Assembly (NCBI RefSeq): GCF_900184945.1
Contig: NZ_FXYF01000002.1
Location: 434,001-498,000 of the forward strand
DNA from: Antarctobacter aquimaris
GTDB taxonomy: Bacteria > Pseudomonadota > Alphaproteobacteria > Rhodobacterales > Rhodobacteraceae
Direction of reading: 5' to 3'
DNA length: 64,000 bases
Position 1 is the stretch's first letter. Each line of letters opens with the position of its first letter. The notes beneath the pieces were generated by a model that saw only the letters and a program-made list of their open reading frames with translations, did not search any database and had not been told where the DNA came from. Of this stretch, positions 23,587 to 31,747 are shown one piece after another. Made by a program: the position numbers and the translations under genes.

Positions 23587-24774
23587 ATGCCCCAGCTCTC
23601 GCACCGCATCACCACGCTCAACGACGGCGGCTCCGACGGCTGGGAGGTGTTCTACCGCGCGCGCGCCATGATCGTCGCGGGCACCCCGGTGACCGAACTC
23701 ACCATCGGCGAACACGACATCGGCACCGATGCCAGCATCCTTCAGGCGATCCACGCCGCCGCCCTGCGCGGACACACCGGCTATGCCATGGTCCCGGGTG
23801 TCCACGCCCTGCGCCGCGCCGTTGCCGAACGGCTCACGGCGCGCACCGGCGTGCCCACAGGCCCGGAGAATGTCCTGATCACGCCCGGCGGGCAGGCCGC
23901 GCTCTTTTCCGCGCATGTGACCGTGCTGTCGCCCGGCGACGCGGCGCTCTACATCGACCCCTATTACGCCACCTACCCCGGCACGATTCGCGCCGCCTCC
24001 GGCACCCCCATCGCCATCCAGACAGAGGCCGCCCGCGCCTTTCTGCCCTCCGGCGCGGCGATTGCCGAGGCCGCCCGCAAGAGCGGCGCAAAAAGCCTGC
24101 TGATCAACACCCCCAACAACCCCACCGGCACCGTCTACCCCCGCAAGACGATCGAAGACATCGCCGAGGCCTGCACCGCGCAGGACCTCTGGCTGATCTC
24201 CGACGAGGTCTACGACACCCAGGTCTGGCAGGGCGCGCACGTCAGCCCGCGCAGCCTGCCCGGCATGGCCGAACGCACGCTGCTTGTCGGCTCCATGTCC
24301 AAAAGCCACGCCATGACCGGCTCGCGCGTCGGCTGGCTGGTCGGCCCCGCCGAGGCGGTGGATCGCCTGATCGACCTCGCCACCGCCACCACCTACGGCG
24401 TGCCTGGCTACATCCAGGACGGCGCCCTCTTTGCGCTGGAACAGGGCCCCGGCCTCGAAGACCGCGTCTCCGAACCCTTCCGCCGCCGCCGCGATCTCGC
24501 CCTGCGGGTGCTCGCCGAACAGAACACCGTCACCGCGATCCCGCCGCAGGGCGCCATGTACATCATGCTGGACATCCGCGCGACGGGCCTCTCGGGCCGC
24601 GACTTCGCCGAGGCGCTGCTCGACGCCCACCACATCGCCGTCATGCCCGGCGAAAGCTTCGGCCGCTCCGCCGCCGGGCACGTCCGCGTCGCGCTGACCG
24701 TCGACGATGCACGGCTGGAGGACTCCCTGCGCACCCTCTGCGCCTTTGCCGAAACCCGCGCGCAGGCCGCCTGA
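23587..24774 (+). CDS. pyridoxal-phosphate-dependent aminotransferase, class I/II
   Basis: 395 residues, fold type I. NVLITPGGQAALFSAHVTVLSPGD binds the phosphate, INTPNNPTGTVYP holds the substrate-binding asparagine, ISDEVYDTQVW the pyridine aspartate, and SMSKSHAMTGSRVGW the PLP lysine. C-terminal RVALTVDD contains the substrate-carboxylate arginine region. It resembles aspartate/aromatic aminotransferases; the substrate cannot be fixed. The start at 23587 follows AAAGGACGACCA. It is divergent from the GTA operon, and its stop is 7 bases before the TfoX-like gene. Confidence 0.92.
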   Translation: MPQLSHRITTLNDGGSDGWEVFYRARAMIVAGTPVTELTIGEHDIGTDASILQAIHAAALRGHTGYAMVPGVHALRRAVAERLTARTGVPTGPENVLITPGGQAALFSAHVTVLSPGDAALYIDPYYATYPGTIRAASGTPIAIQTEAARAFLPSGAAIAEAARKSGAKSLLINTPNNPTGTVYPRKTIEDIAEACTAQDLWLISDEVYDTQVWQGAHVSPRSLPGMAERTLLVGSMSKSHAMTGSRVGWLVGPAEAVDRLIDLATATTYGVPGYIQDGALFALEQGPGLEDRVSEPFRRRRDLALRVLAEQNTVTAIPPQGAMYIMLDIRATGLSGRDFAEALLDAHHIAVMPGESFGRSAAGHVRVALTVDDARLEDSLRTLCAFAETRAQAA

Positions 24775-24781
24775 GCGGGCC

Positions 24782-25117
24782 ATGGGCACGCCGGTCAGCA
24801 GCCTGCGCAACCTTGGCCCCGCCACCGAAAGGGCCATGACCGGGGCGGGCATCCCGGATGCCGAAACCCTGCGCGGGCTGGGTGCGCACGAAGCCTACCG
24901 CCGGCTGATCGCCGCCGGCGAGCGGCCGCATTTCATCGGCTACTACGTGCTGCACATGGCCCTCCAGGGCCGCCCCTGGAACGACTGCAAGGGCGCGGAA
25001 AAGGACGCCCTGCGCCGCCAGTTCGACGCGCTCAAGGCCGAAACCGCCGCCAAGCCCCGCAGCGACCTCGATCGCATCCTGAACCAGATCGGCGTGATCG
25101 ATCGCCGCCCGCGATGA
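24782..25117 (+). CDS. TfoX C-terminal domain protein
   Basis: 111 residues: SSLRNLGPATERAMTGAGIPDAETLRGLGAHEAYRRLIAAG is the helix-hairpin-helix-like TfoX_C domain, followed by FIGYYVLHMALQGRPWND. The N-terminal TfoX domain of the competence regulators Sxy/TfoX is absent, as in many stand-alone alphaproteobacterial versions of unknown role. It is co-directional with the aminotransferase and 1.3 kb from the GTA promoter; a link to DNA uptake is only suggestive. Confidence 0.85.
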   Translation: MGTPVSSLRNLGPATERAMTGAGIPDAETLRGLGAHEAYRRLIAAGERPHFIGYYVLHMALQGRPWNDCKGAEKDALRRQFDALKAETAAKPRSDLDRILNQIGVIDRRPR

Positions 25118-25124
25118 CCCCGCC

Positions 25125-25190
25125 CTTCTTTGGTTTTCCAAATACCTCGGGGGAGTCTCCCGGCAGGGAGACGGGGGCAGCGCCCCCTCC
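25125..25190 (+). repeat. intergenic repeat with two hairpins, acting as terminator
   Basis: CTTCTTTGGTTTTCCAAATA then CCTCGGGGGA, followed by GTCTCCC-GGCA-GGGAGAC (25155-25172) and GGGGGC-AGC-GCCCCC (25173-25187). It lies between convergent genes and matches copies at 31671, 48287 and 48371. The variable first hairpin and fixed second hairpin are the family's pattern. Confidence 0.75.
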
Positions 25191-26176
25191 TACCGCAACG
25201 CCGAAACCGGCATATCGGCCGGAAAGGCCATCCACGGCCGCAGCACCATCTGACCCAGGTCGGTGTCCTCCAGCTTCAGCCGCATCGACAGCGCGCCCCC
25301 CTCCAGCCGCCGCACGTCACAGGTGATGGTGAACAGATCGCCATAGGTCACGTCCCAGCCCTCGGTGACCGCACGCACCTCGCCCCAGCGGCCATCCAGC
25401 TCCCAGTCGTCCACGTCGAAACCCAGCTTCGGATCATCAGCCAGCCAGCGCATCCCACCCTTGCAGATCCGCACCAGCGTCTCGTCCGTCACCTCCGGCC
25501 GCCGCGTCGTGATCACCCAAATATCCCAGGCCGCCGCCTTCTCGATCGTGTCGACCGCCAGGTAATCCTCGCCCCGGTGCACCAGCATCTGCGCCAGCAG
25601 CGAACGGGGAAAGCGGTTGATGTTCGAGGTCAGGTAAGTGTGGTCGAGGTCCCCGGCAATGCGCGCAATGGCATCCACCGCCACGTCAAAGGCCCGCGTG
25701 ACCGTGGCCGCGTCATAGGCGCCTTCCGGGATCTCCAAAGCCGGCGCATGGAACCCCAGCCGCGCGCCCGGATGGATCAGCCGCATGTTGAAGATGTACT
25801 CGTACCAGCCGAACGTCCCACCCATGAAAGCCACCGCGCAGGCCGACAGGCATTCCGCCCCCTCCGGCACCACCGTCGCGGTGAAATGCGCCGCCAGCAC
25901 CTCGGCGATCTTCACCCCCTCGTCCAGCGACCCACCGGGGCTGTCCAGGCACAGCGCCGGGTTCAGCTCGTCGTGGTCCAGCGGGAACAGCCGCTCCAGC
26001 ACCTCGCGCAGGCGCTCGGCGTCCCCCGCTCCGATCCGCCCGCTCAGCCGCAGCGCACAGGTGCCGCGCTCGATCTCGTCGAAACTCAGCGTGCGCGCCT
26101 CGATCACCTCGATCTCCGCCGCCGCCAGCCGCAGCGGCGCCAGCAGGCCAAGGCACAGCAGGATCAGGACACGCAT
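25190..26176 (-). CDS. secreted ClpP-like serine hydrolase, function unknown
   Basis: 328 residues. The signal peptide is residues 1-20 (MRVLILLCLGLLAPLRLAAA). The following domain has ClpP/crotonase-fold features: ALCLDSPGGSLDEGVKIAEVL (oxyanion GGS at 81-83), ECLSACAVAFMGG with the likely nucleophile S111, and HPGARLGFHAP with H143. Such periplasmic ClpP-like proteins are common in Rhodobacterales, but their substrate is not known. The C-terminal 90 residues (from about VTDETLVRICKGG) form a separate unrecognised domain. The stop is at the edge of the repeat at 25125-25190. Confidence 0.75.
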   Translation of the reverse strand: MRVLILLCLGLLAPLRLAAAEIEVIEARTLSFDEIERGTCALRLSGRIGAGDAERLREVLERLFPLDHDELNPALCLDSPGGSLDEGVKIAEVLAAHFTATVVPEGAECLSACAVAFMGGTFGWYEYIFNMRLIHPGARLGFHAPALEIPEGAYDAATVTRAFDVAVDAIARIAGDLDHTYLTSNINRFPRSLLAQMLVHRGEDYLAVDTIEKAAAWDIWVITTRRPEVTDETLVRICKGGMRWLADDPKLGFDVDDWELDGRWGEVRAVTEGWDVTYGDLFTITCDVRRLEGGALSMRLKLEDTDLGQMVLRPWMAFPADMPVSALR

Positions 26177-26255
26177 GGCAACACCTCCGGGCGGATCGAA
26201 CCGCCGTCAGTCTCGGCCCCGCGCCGCCGCCCTGTCAACGCCCCCGCCCAACTGC

Positions 26256-26285
26256 AAAGGGCCGCCCGCGACGCGGACGGCCCTG
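26256..26285 (-). terminator. terminator of ndk
   Basis: On the coding strand AGGGCCGTCCGCG-TCG-CGGGCGGCCCTTT forms a 13-bp stem with one mismatch and a short T-run. It begins 25 bases after the ndk stop. Confidence 0.75.
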
Positions 26286-26308
26286 GTCACTTCACGAAGA
26301 CAGGTGGC

Positions 26309-26731
26309 TCAGCCAACCAGTTCCAGCCCCGAGAAGAAGAACGAGATTTCCTGCGCGGCGGTGTCCGGCGCGTCCGACCCGTGGACCGAGTTCTCGCCAA
26401 CCGATTCGGCGAACTCGGCGCGGATGGTGCCCGCGGCGGCATCGGCCGGGTTGGTCGCGCCCATCACTTCGCGGTACTTCACGATGGCGTCCTCGCCTTC
26501 CAGCACCTGCACGACGACCGGCTCGGAGGCCATGAACTCGCACAGCTCGTCATAGAAGGGGCGCGCGGCGTGCACGGCATAGAACTGGCCGGCCTGCGCC
26601 TTGGTCAGGTGAATGCGCTTCTGCGCGATGATGCGCAGGCCTGCGGCCTCGATCTTGGCGTTGATCGCGCCGGTCAGGTTGCGGCGGGTTGCGTCGGGCT
26701 TGATGATCGAGAAAGTCCGCTGGACAGCCAT
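26309..26731 (-). CDS. ndk: nucleoside diphosphate kinase
   Basis: 140 residues, exchanging the terminal phosphate between nucleoside tri- and diphosphates through a phosphohistidine. [23 protein letters not shown] is the nucleotide-site opening; the phosphorylated histidine is in ENSVHGSD near residue 117; [18 protein letters not shown] is the second signature. Complete, normal length, single gene with its own terminator. Confidence 0.97.
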   Translation of the reverse strand: MAVQRTFSIIKPDATRRNLTGAINAKIEAAGLRIIAQKRIHLTKAQAGQFYAVHAARPFYDELCEFMASEPVVVQVLEGEDAIVKYREVMGATNPADAAAGTIRAEFAESVGENSVHGSDAPDTAAQEISFFFSGLELVG

Positions 26732-27088
26732 TTGAATACTCCGATGTGGTCAGTTTCGCCGCGCTGTTAGCATGGGTCGCCAAGCTGAGAAAGGGGGGCG
26801 CCGCGGTGACAGTGGCGTTTCGGGGGCCGGGACACCTTCCAGGCCGGGCCGGCGGCGCCGGGCAGGCGATGGTGACCGGGGTCGGCGGCAGAACCCGCCC
26901 CGTGGGCACCTTCTCCGGAACGATCTCTTGTCTCGATGCCGCGACGGCACCGGCTCGCGTGTTCCCCGAGGCGTCCTGCCCCACAAACATTCGGCACGCC
27001 TCCCGCCGGTTTCCCTGCAGTCGAAAACCCTGGCATAGACGGCCCGGCGGGGCTGGTCGCCGTATCCTGGCGGTGCTAGAGGGGCCGA
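26732..27088. other. 357-base intergenic region between divergent ndk and ABC-F genes
   Basis: Must contain the promoters of both neighbours. Open frames exist on both strands but read as Arg/Pro-rich shadows without ribosome sites. ATGCTAACA about 45 bases before ndk could be its -10. No hairpin or RNA gene is evident. Confidence 0.4.
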
Positions 27089-28939
27089 ATGCTGCGCATC
27101 GAAAACATCTCGTATTCCGTCGAAGGCCGCCCTCTGTTCGAAGGCGCCTCCGCGACGATTCCCGAAGGCCACAAGGTCGGCCTCGTCGGGCCCAACGGCG
27201 CGGGCAAGACCACGCTTTTCCGCCTGATCAAGGGCGAGCTGACCCTCGACAACGGCGAACTCACCCTGCCCTCACGCGCCCGCATCGGCGGCGTCAGCCA
27301 GGAGGTGCCCGCGTCAGAGACCTCGCTGATCGACACCGTGCTTGCCGCCGACACCGAACGCGCCGCCCTGCTGGCCGAGGCCGAGACGGCGCAGGACCCG
27401 CACCGCATCGCCGAGATCCAGACAAGGCTGGCCGACATCGACGCCTGGAGCGCCGAGGCCCGCGCCGCCACCATCCTGCGCGGTCTCGGCTTTGACGACG
27501 CGCAACAGAAACAGCCCTGTTCGGCCTTCTCGGGCGGCTGGCGGATGCGCGTCGCGCTGGCCGGCGTGCTCTTTGCCCAGCCCGACCTTCTGTTGCTGGA
27601 CGAACCGACCAACTACCTCGACCTCGAAGGCGCGCTCTGGCTCGAATCCTACCTCGCCAAGTACCCGCACACGGTAATCGTCATCAGCCACGACCGGGGC
27701 CTCTTGAACCGCGCCGTCGGCAGCATCCTGCACGTCGAGGACCGCAAGCTGACCTACTACGGCACGCCCTACGACGGCTTCGTCAAGCTGCGCGCCGAGA
27801 AACGCGCCCAGCTGGCCGCGACCGCCAAGAAACAGCAGGACCGCCGCGCCCACTTGCAAGGCTTCGTCGACCGCTTCCGCGCCAAGGCCTCCAAGGCCAA
27901 GCAGGCCCAGGCCCGCCTCAAGATGATCGAGCGGATGGACATGATTACCCCGCCCGAGGAGGCCGCCAAGCGCGTCTTTAGCTTTCCCCAGCCGGACGAG
28001 CTGTCGCCCCCCATCATCAACATCGAGGGCGGCGCCGTTGGCTACAATGGCACCGCCGTCCTCAAGCGGCTGAACCTGCGCATCGACCAGGACGACCGCA
28101 TCGCCCTGCTGGGCAAGAACGGCGAGGGCAAATCGACCCTGTCGAAACTGCTGTCCGACCGCCTGCCCCTGATGGAAGGCCGCATGTCGCGGTCCTCCAA
28201 GCTGCGCATCGGCTACTTTGCCCAGCACCAGGTCGACGAACTGCACCTCGACGAAAACCCGCTCCAGCACCTGCAACGCGAACGCCCCGACACGCCGCCC
28301 GCGAAACTGCGCGCCCGGCTGGCCGGCTTCGGCCTGATGGCGGCACAGGCGGACACCGAGGTCGCGCGCCTGTCCGGCGGGCAGAAGGCGCGGCTGTCGC
28401 TGCTGTTGGCCACGCTCGACGCGCCGCACCTGCTGATCCTCGACGAACCCACCAACCACCTCGACATCGAAAGCCGCGAGGCGCTGGTCGAGGCGCTGAC
28501 CGCCTATTCCGGCGCGGTGATCCTGGTCAGCCACGACATGCACCTGCTGTCGCTGGTCGCCGACCGGCTCTGGCTGGTCAGCCAGGGCAGCGTGCGCCCC
28601 TACGACGAGGATCTCGAAACCTACCGCGCCATGCTGCTGGCGCGCGACACGCCGGCCAAGCCCGGCAAACCGATGGAAAAGCCCAAGCGCCTGTCGCGCG
28701 ACCAGATCCTCGACCTGCGTGCCGAGGCCCGCAAATGCGAGGACCGCGTGACCAAGCTGGAAGAGATGCGCGAGAAGCTGGCGAAAAAGCTGGCCGACCC
28801 CGCGCTCTACGAGACCGACAAGGTCGGCGAACTCGAGGTCTGGAACAAGAAATACGCCGAGATCATGGAAGGCCTGCACCGCGCCGAGGCGATGTGGGAA
28901 AAGGCGCTGGAACGGCTGGACGAGGCCGAGAGCGTCTGA
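27089..28939 (+). CDS. ABC-F family ATPase (Uup/EttA-like)
   Basis: 616 residues with two ATP-binding domains and no membrane segments, as in the ribosome-associated ABC-F proteins. Domain 1: Walker A GPNGAGKTT, signature FSGGWRMRVALA, Walker B LLLLDEPTNYLD. The interdomain linker is Lys/Arg-rich (KAKQAQARLKMIERMD). Domain 2: Walker A GKNGEGKST, signature LSGGQKARLSLLLA, Walker B LLILDEPTNHLD. The C-terminal coiled coil (about 545-610, RAEARKCEDRVTKLEEMREKLAKKL) is typical of Uup-like members that may act on DNA or ribosomes. Exact subfamily uncertain. Confidence 0.93.
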   Translation: MLRIENISYSVEGRPLFEGASATIPEGHKVGLVGPNGAGKTTLFRLIKGELTLDNGELTLPSRARIGGVSQEVPASETSLIDTVLAADTERAALLAEAETAQDPHRIAEIQTRLADIDAWSAEARAATILRGLGFDDAQQKQPCSAFSGGWRMRVALAGVLFAQPDLLLLDEPTNYLDLEGALWLESYLAKYPHTVIVISHDRGLLNRAVGSILHVEDRKLTYYGTPYDGFVKLRAEKRAQLAATAKKQQDRRAHLQGFVDRFRAKASKAKQAQARLKMIERMDMITPPEEAAKRVFSFPQPDELSPPIINIEGGAVGYNGTAVLKRLNLRIDQDDRIALLGKNGEGKSTLSKLLSDRLPLMEGRMSRSSKLRIGYFAQHQVDELHLDENPLQHLQRERPDTPPAKLRARLAGFGLMAAQADTEVARLSGGQKARLSLLLATLDAPHLLILDEPTNHLDIESREALVEALTAYSGAVILVSHDMHLLSLVADRLWLVSQGSVRPYDEDLETYRAMLLARDTPAKPGKPMEKPKRLSRDQILDLRAEARKCEDRVTKLEEMREKLAKKLADPALYETDKVGELEVWNKKYAEIMEGLHRAEAMWEKALERLDEAESV

Positions 28940-28948
28940 CCCCGCGAT

Positions 28949-29707
28949 TCAGGCCATCCTCACCGCCACACCGCCAATCCCCTCGATCCGCACCTCCACC
29001 TCTTGCCCCGGCTTGACCGGCATCGCGCCCAGCGAGGTGCCGCAGGCGATCACGTCGCCGGGCATCAGGGTCATGTCCTTCGACAGCCGCGCCACGATCT
29101 CCTCGGGGCCAAAGATCATGTCCGAACAGGCATAGCTCTGCCGCTCGCGCCCGTTCACCGTGACCTTGACCTCCAAAGCCCGCCAGTCGAGGCCCGTCAC
29201 GATCCCCGGCCCGATCACGCCAAAGCCGTCAAACCCCTTGGCCCGCGTCCACTGCGGGAACGACGGGTCCTCGGTCAGGATGTTGAGCGCGGTGAAATCG
29301 TTCACGCAGGTATAGCCCAGGATCGCCGCGCCCGCCTCGTCGGCCGGGACGTTGCGGCACTCGGCGCCGATCACCACGCCCAGTTCGCCCTCGAACAGCA
29401 CGCGGCCGATGTCGGGCGGGATCGCCACCGTGTCGCCCGGCCCGGCCAGGCTGGTCACCGGCTTGAGGAAATAGAGCGGATGCGCCGGCTGCGCCCAGCC
29501 GTTCTTTTCCGCCGCCGCGTGGAAATTGTTCCACAGCCCGATGAACTTTCCCGGCACCACTGGCGCCAGCAAGGTCACCTCCGCCAGCGCGACCGGATCG
29601 CCCGCCCCCTGCTCGGCCCCCAGTGCGGCGCGCGGATGCAGCGCGCCGCCCTCCACGATGCCCGTCACCACGCTGCCGTCGCCCTTGCGCGCCCGTGCCC
29701 ATTCCAT
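28949..29707 (-). CDS. fumarylacetoacetate hydrolase family protein
   Basis: 252 residues, FAH fold: GKFIGLWNNFHAAAEKNGW and PLYFLKPVTSLAGPGD opening, the metal-binding FEGELGVVIG, then GYTCVNDFTALNI, and C-terminal PGDVIACGTSLGAMPVKPG. The family includes acylpyruvases and hydratases of aromatic degradation. The usual FTARD motif reads FTALN here, so the activity is not clear. The start MEWARARKGDGSVV at 29707 has GGGGAGGACAGTC upstream. Convergent with the ABC-F gene, 9 bases apart. Confidence 0.88.
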   Translation of the reverse strand: MEWARARKGDGSVVTGIVEGGALHPRAALGAEQGAGDPVALAEVTLLAPVVPGKFIGLWNNFHAAAEKNGWAQPAHPLYFLKPVTSLAGPGDTVAIPPDIGRVLFEGELGVVIGAECRNVPADEAGAAILGYTCVNDFTALNILTEDPSFPQWTRAKGFDGFGVIGPGIVTGLDWRALEVKVTVNGRERQSYACSDMIFGPEEIVARLSKDMTLMPGDVIACGTSLGAMPVKPGQEVEVRIEGIGGVAVRMA

Positions 29708-29907
29708 GACTGTCCTCCCCGTGCAAAGCCCTGTGTCCGACCAGGGGTCTAGTGCCTGGCCGCGCCAAGGCAAAGCCGGTTGTCTATGCGCGCATCCGTT
29801 TTCGCCCATGTTGACCGCCCTGTCCAAAACGGCAATCCGGCCCGGCGCCCAAGAGTTCCCGACAGCAGGCCCTTGATCGCGGGGGCCGAAAATGACAAGG
29901 CAGCGCC

Positions 29908-30528
29908 ATGGACACCGCCTTTCTCATCAGCGCCTTCGTCACGCTGTTCGTCGTGATCGACCCCATCGGCCTCACCCCGATGTTCATCGCGCTCACGCAG
30001 GACACCGACGCCGCGCACCGCCGTGCCGTGGCGCTGCGGTCTTGCGCGGTGGCCATCGGCATCCTGACGCTGTTCGCCTTCTTCGGCGAGGCGGTCCTGG
30101 GCTTCGTCGGCATCTCGATGCCCGCCTTCCGCATCGCCGGCGGGATCCTGCTTTTCCTGACCGCGCTCGACATGCTGTTCGACCGCCGCACCAAGCGGCG
30201 CGAGGACAATGCCGAGCGCGAGGATTTCCCCGACCCCTCCGTCTTTCCGCTGGCGATCCCGCTGATCGCCGGTCCGGGGGCCATCGCCTCGATGATCCTG
30301 CTGGCGGGGCGCGCGGGCGATGGGCTTGAAATGGCGGGCATCCTGGCGGTCATGGCAGGCGTGATCTGCGTCGCGCTGGCACTGTTCCTGGTCGCCGGCG
30401 CGATCGAGCACCTGCTGGGCCGGGTCGGCATCATCGTGATCACGCGCCTCCTGGGCATGCTGCTCGCGGCGCTGTCGGTTCAGTTCGTGCTGGACGGGCT
30501 GCGCAGCTTCGGGCTGGCCCCGGCCTGA
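29908..30528 (+). CDS. MarC-family integral membrane protein
   Basis: 206 residues with about six membrane segments (FLISAFVTLFVVIDPIGLTPMF, AVAIGILTLFAFFGEAVLGFVG, AGGILLFLTALDML, FPLAIPLIAGPGAIASMIL, MAGVICVALALFLVAGAI, GMLLAALSVQFVLDGL). DPIGLTP and AIPLIAGPGAI are the duplicated MarC signatures. The name derives from antibiotic resistance, but the transport role of the family is unsettled. TTGACC-N17-AATCCG about 95 bases upstream is a possible weak promoter. Confidence 0.93.
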   Translation: MDTAFLISAFVTLFVVIDPIGLTPMFIALTQDTDAAHRRAVALRSCAVAIGILTLFAFFGEAVLGFVGISMPAFRIAGGILLFLTALDMLFDRRTKRREDNAEREDFPDPSVFPLAIPLIAGPGAIASMILLAGRAGDGLEMAGILAVMAGVICVALALFLVAGAIEHLLGRVGIIVITRLLGMLLAALSVQFVLDGLRSFGLAPA

Positions 30529-30596
30529 GGCGACCCCCCCCCTGTACCTTGGCCGCAGAGTGCCTATCTTTGCAGGGTATGCAGGGGGAGCGGGCC

Positions 30597-31178
30597 ATGT
30601 CGGGCGACCAGATCGGAAACCTCATCTACCTCGGACTGCTGGCGGCGGTGATCGGCAGCTGGCTGGTCCTGCATGGCCGCAACAGCCTGAACAAGACCCT
30701 TCAGCAGATGGCGGCCTGGGCGCTGATCTTTGTCGGCGTGATCGCCGCCTACGGGTTGTGGAGCGACATCCGCGGCACCGTGACGCCGCGCCAGATGGTG
30801 TTCGAGAGCGAAGGCAAGGTCGAACTGCCGCGCGCCCCGGACGGGCATTACTACGTGACGCTCCAGATCAACGGATCGCCCACCCGATTTGTCGTGGACA
30901 CCGGCGCAACCTCGATCGTGCTGACGCGCCGGGACGCCGAGCGTGCCGGGATCGACGACAGCGGCCTGCACTTCCTGACCGAGGCGATGACCGCCAACGG
31001 CGTGGTCCAGACCGCCCGCGTGGTGCTGGACGAGGTCGGCCTGGGCCCCTTCCGCGACCAGCGCGTGCCGGCCTATGTCAACGCCGGAGAGATGGAGAAC
31101 TCGCTTCTGGGGATGAGCTACCTGGGCCGCTTTACCCGGCTCGAGATCACCGGCGGGACGATGGTGCTGCAACGCTGA
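30597..31178 (+). CDS. TIGR02281-type membrane-anchored aspartic protease
   Basis: 193 residues. Two N-terminal membrane segments (GNLIYLGLLAAVIGSWLVL, 7-25; MAAWALIFVGVIAAYGLW, 38-55) anchor a retropepsin-like domain. The active-site aspartate is D101 in RFVVDTGATSIVLT, and the flap-side motif is ENSLLGMSYLGRFTRLEI. These clan AA proteases are common in alphaproteobacteria, and the substrate is unknown. The start ATG at 30597 has GGGGGAG upstream and is preferred over an earlier in-frame ATG at 30549. Confidence 0.88.
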   Translation: MSGDQIGNLIYLGLLAAVIGSWLVLHGRNSLNKTLQQMAAWALIFVGVIAAYGLWSDIRGTVTPRQMVFESEGKVELPRAPDGHYYVTLQINGSPTRFVVDTGATSIVLTRRDAERAGIDDSGLHFLTEAMTANGVVQTARVVLDEVGLGPFRDQRVPAYVNAGEMENSLLGMSYLGRFTRLEITGGTMVLQR

Positions 31179-31181
31179 GGC

Positions 31182-31640
31182 TCAGGCCTCGGCCTTCTTT
31201 TCCCAGCGGCCCGATTCCTCGGACCAGTACTTTGCCTTGCAGCCCGCGCCGGTGAGTGCGCGCCACTGGTCGCGCGCGCGCTGCAAGGCCGGGCCGTCAT
31301 GGCCGTCGAACAGGACGCAGACCCGCTCCAGCGCGCCGACTTCCTCGGGCGCGACCTCGGCGCCGTCGATGCTCATGAGGCAGGCAGGCTCGTTGGCGGC
31401 GCGGCGCTCAGAGGTCAGCAGCACCGGCTGGTCGGCGTCGTGTGGCCCGCCGGACAGGCCGTGCGGCAGAAACCCGTCCTCGGGCCCCAGCCACAGCTTC
31501 TGGTCCAGCCAGTCCAGCCGCTGCGGATCGGTGCCGCGCACCGCAACCCGCCAGCCGCGCGCCAGAGACCGGTCCAGCAGCTCCGGCAGCACCGCCTCCA
31601 GCGGGCGGCGGGTCAGGTGGTAGAAAAAGGCCTCTCCCAT
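31182..31640 (-). CDS. holC: DNA polymerase III chi subunit
   Basis: 152 residues: MGEAFFYHLTRRPLEAVLPELLDRSLARGWRV is the usual chi opening; LDWLDQKLWLGPEDGFLPHGL and the DxQPVLLT strand follow. The subunit links the clamp loader to single-strand binding protein. It lies just downstream of pepA, the common order in proteobacteria, with an intergenic repeat between them. It is convergent with the protease gene, 3 bases apart. Confidence 0.93.
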   Translation of the reverse strand: MGEAFFYHLTRRPLEAVLPELLDRSLARGWRVAVRGTDPQRLDWLDQKLWLGPEDGFLPHGLSGGPHDADQPVLLTSERRAANEPACLMSIDGAEVAPEEVGALERVCVLFDGHDGPALQRARDQWRALTGAGCKAKYWSEESGRWEKKAEA

Positions 31641-31670
31641 CGCGTGCTCCGCCTGTGACGCCGGGGGCAT

Positions 31671-31735
31671 GGGGGGCGCTGCCCCCCGTCTGCCTGCGGC
31701 AGCCCCCCCCCCGGGATATTTCCGGACCAAAGATG
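31671..31735 (-). repeat. intergenic repeat between pepA and holC
   Basis: Read on the minus strand: ATCTTTGGTCCGGAAATATC, a G-run, the hairpin CTGCCGCAGGCAG and then GGGGGGCAGCGCCCCCC. Same family as 25125-25190. It sits where it would weaken read-through from pepA into holC. Confidence 0.7.
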
Positions 31736-31747
31736 CGCTGGCCAGGG

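Noticed and set aside
26750-27172. Overlapping long frames in the ndk/ABC-F intergenic region
   Set aside because: Arg/Pro-rich compositions typical of antisense and out-of-frame reading in GC-rich DNA, without ribosome sites or family features.
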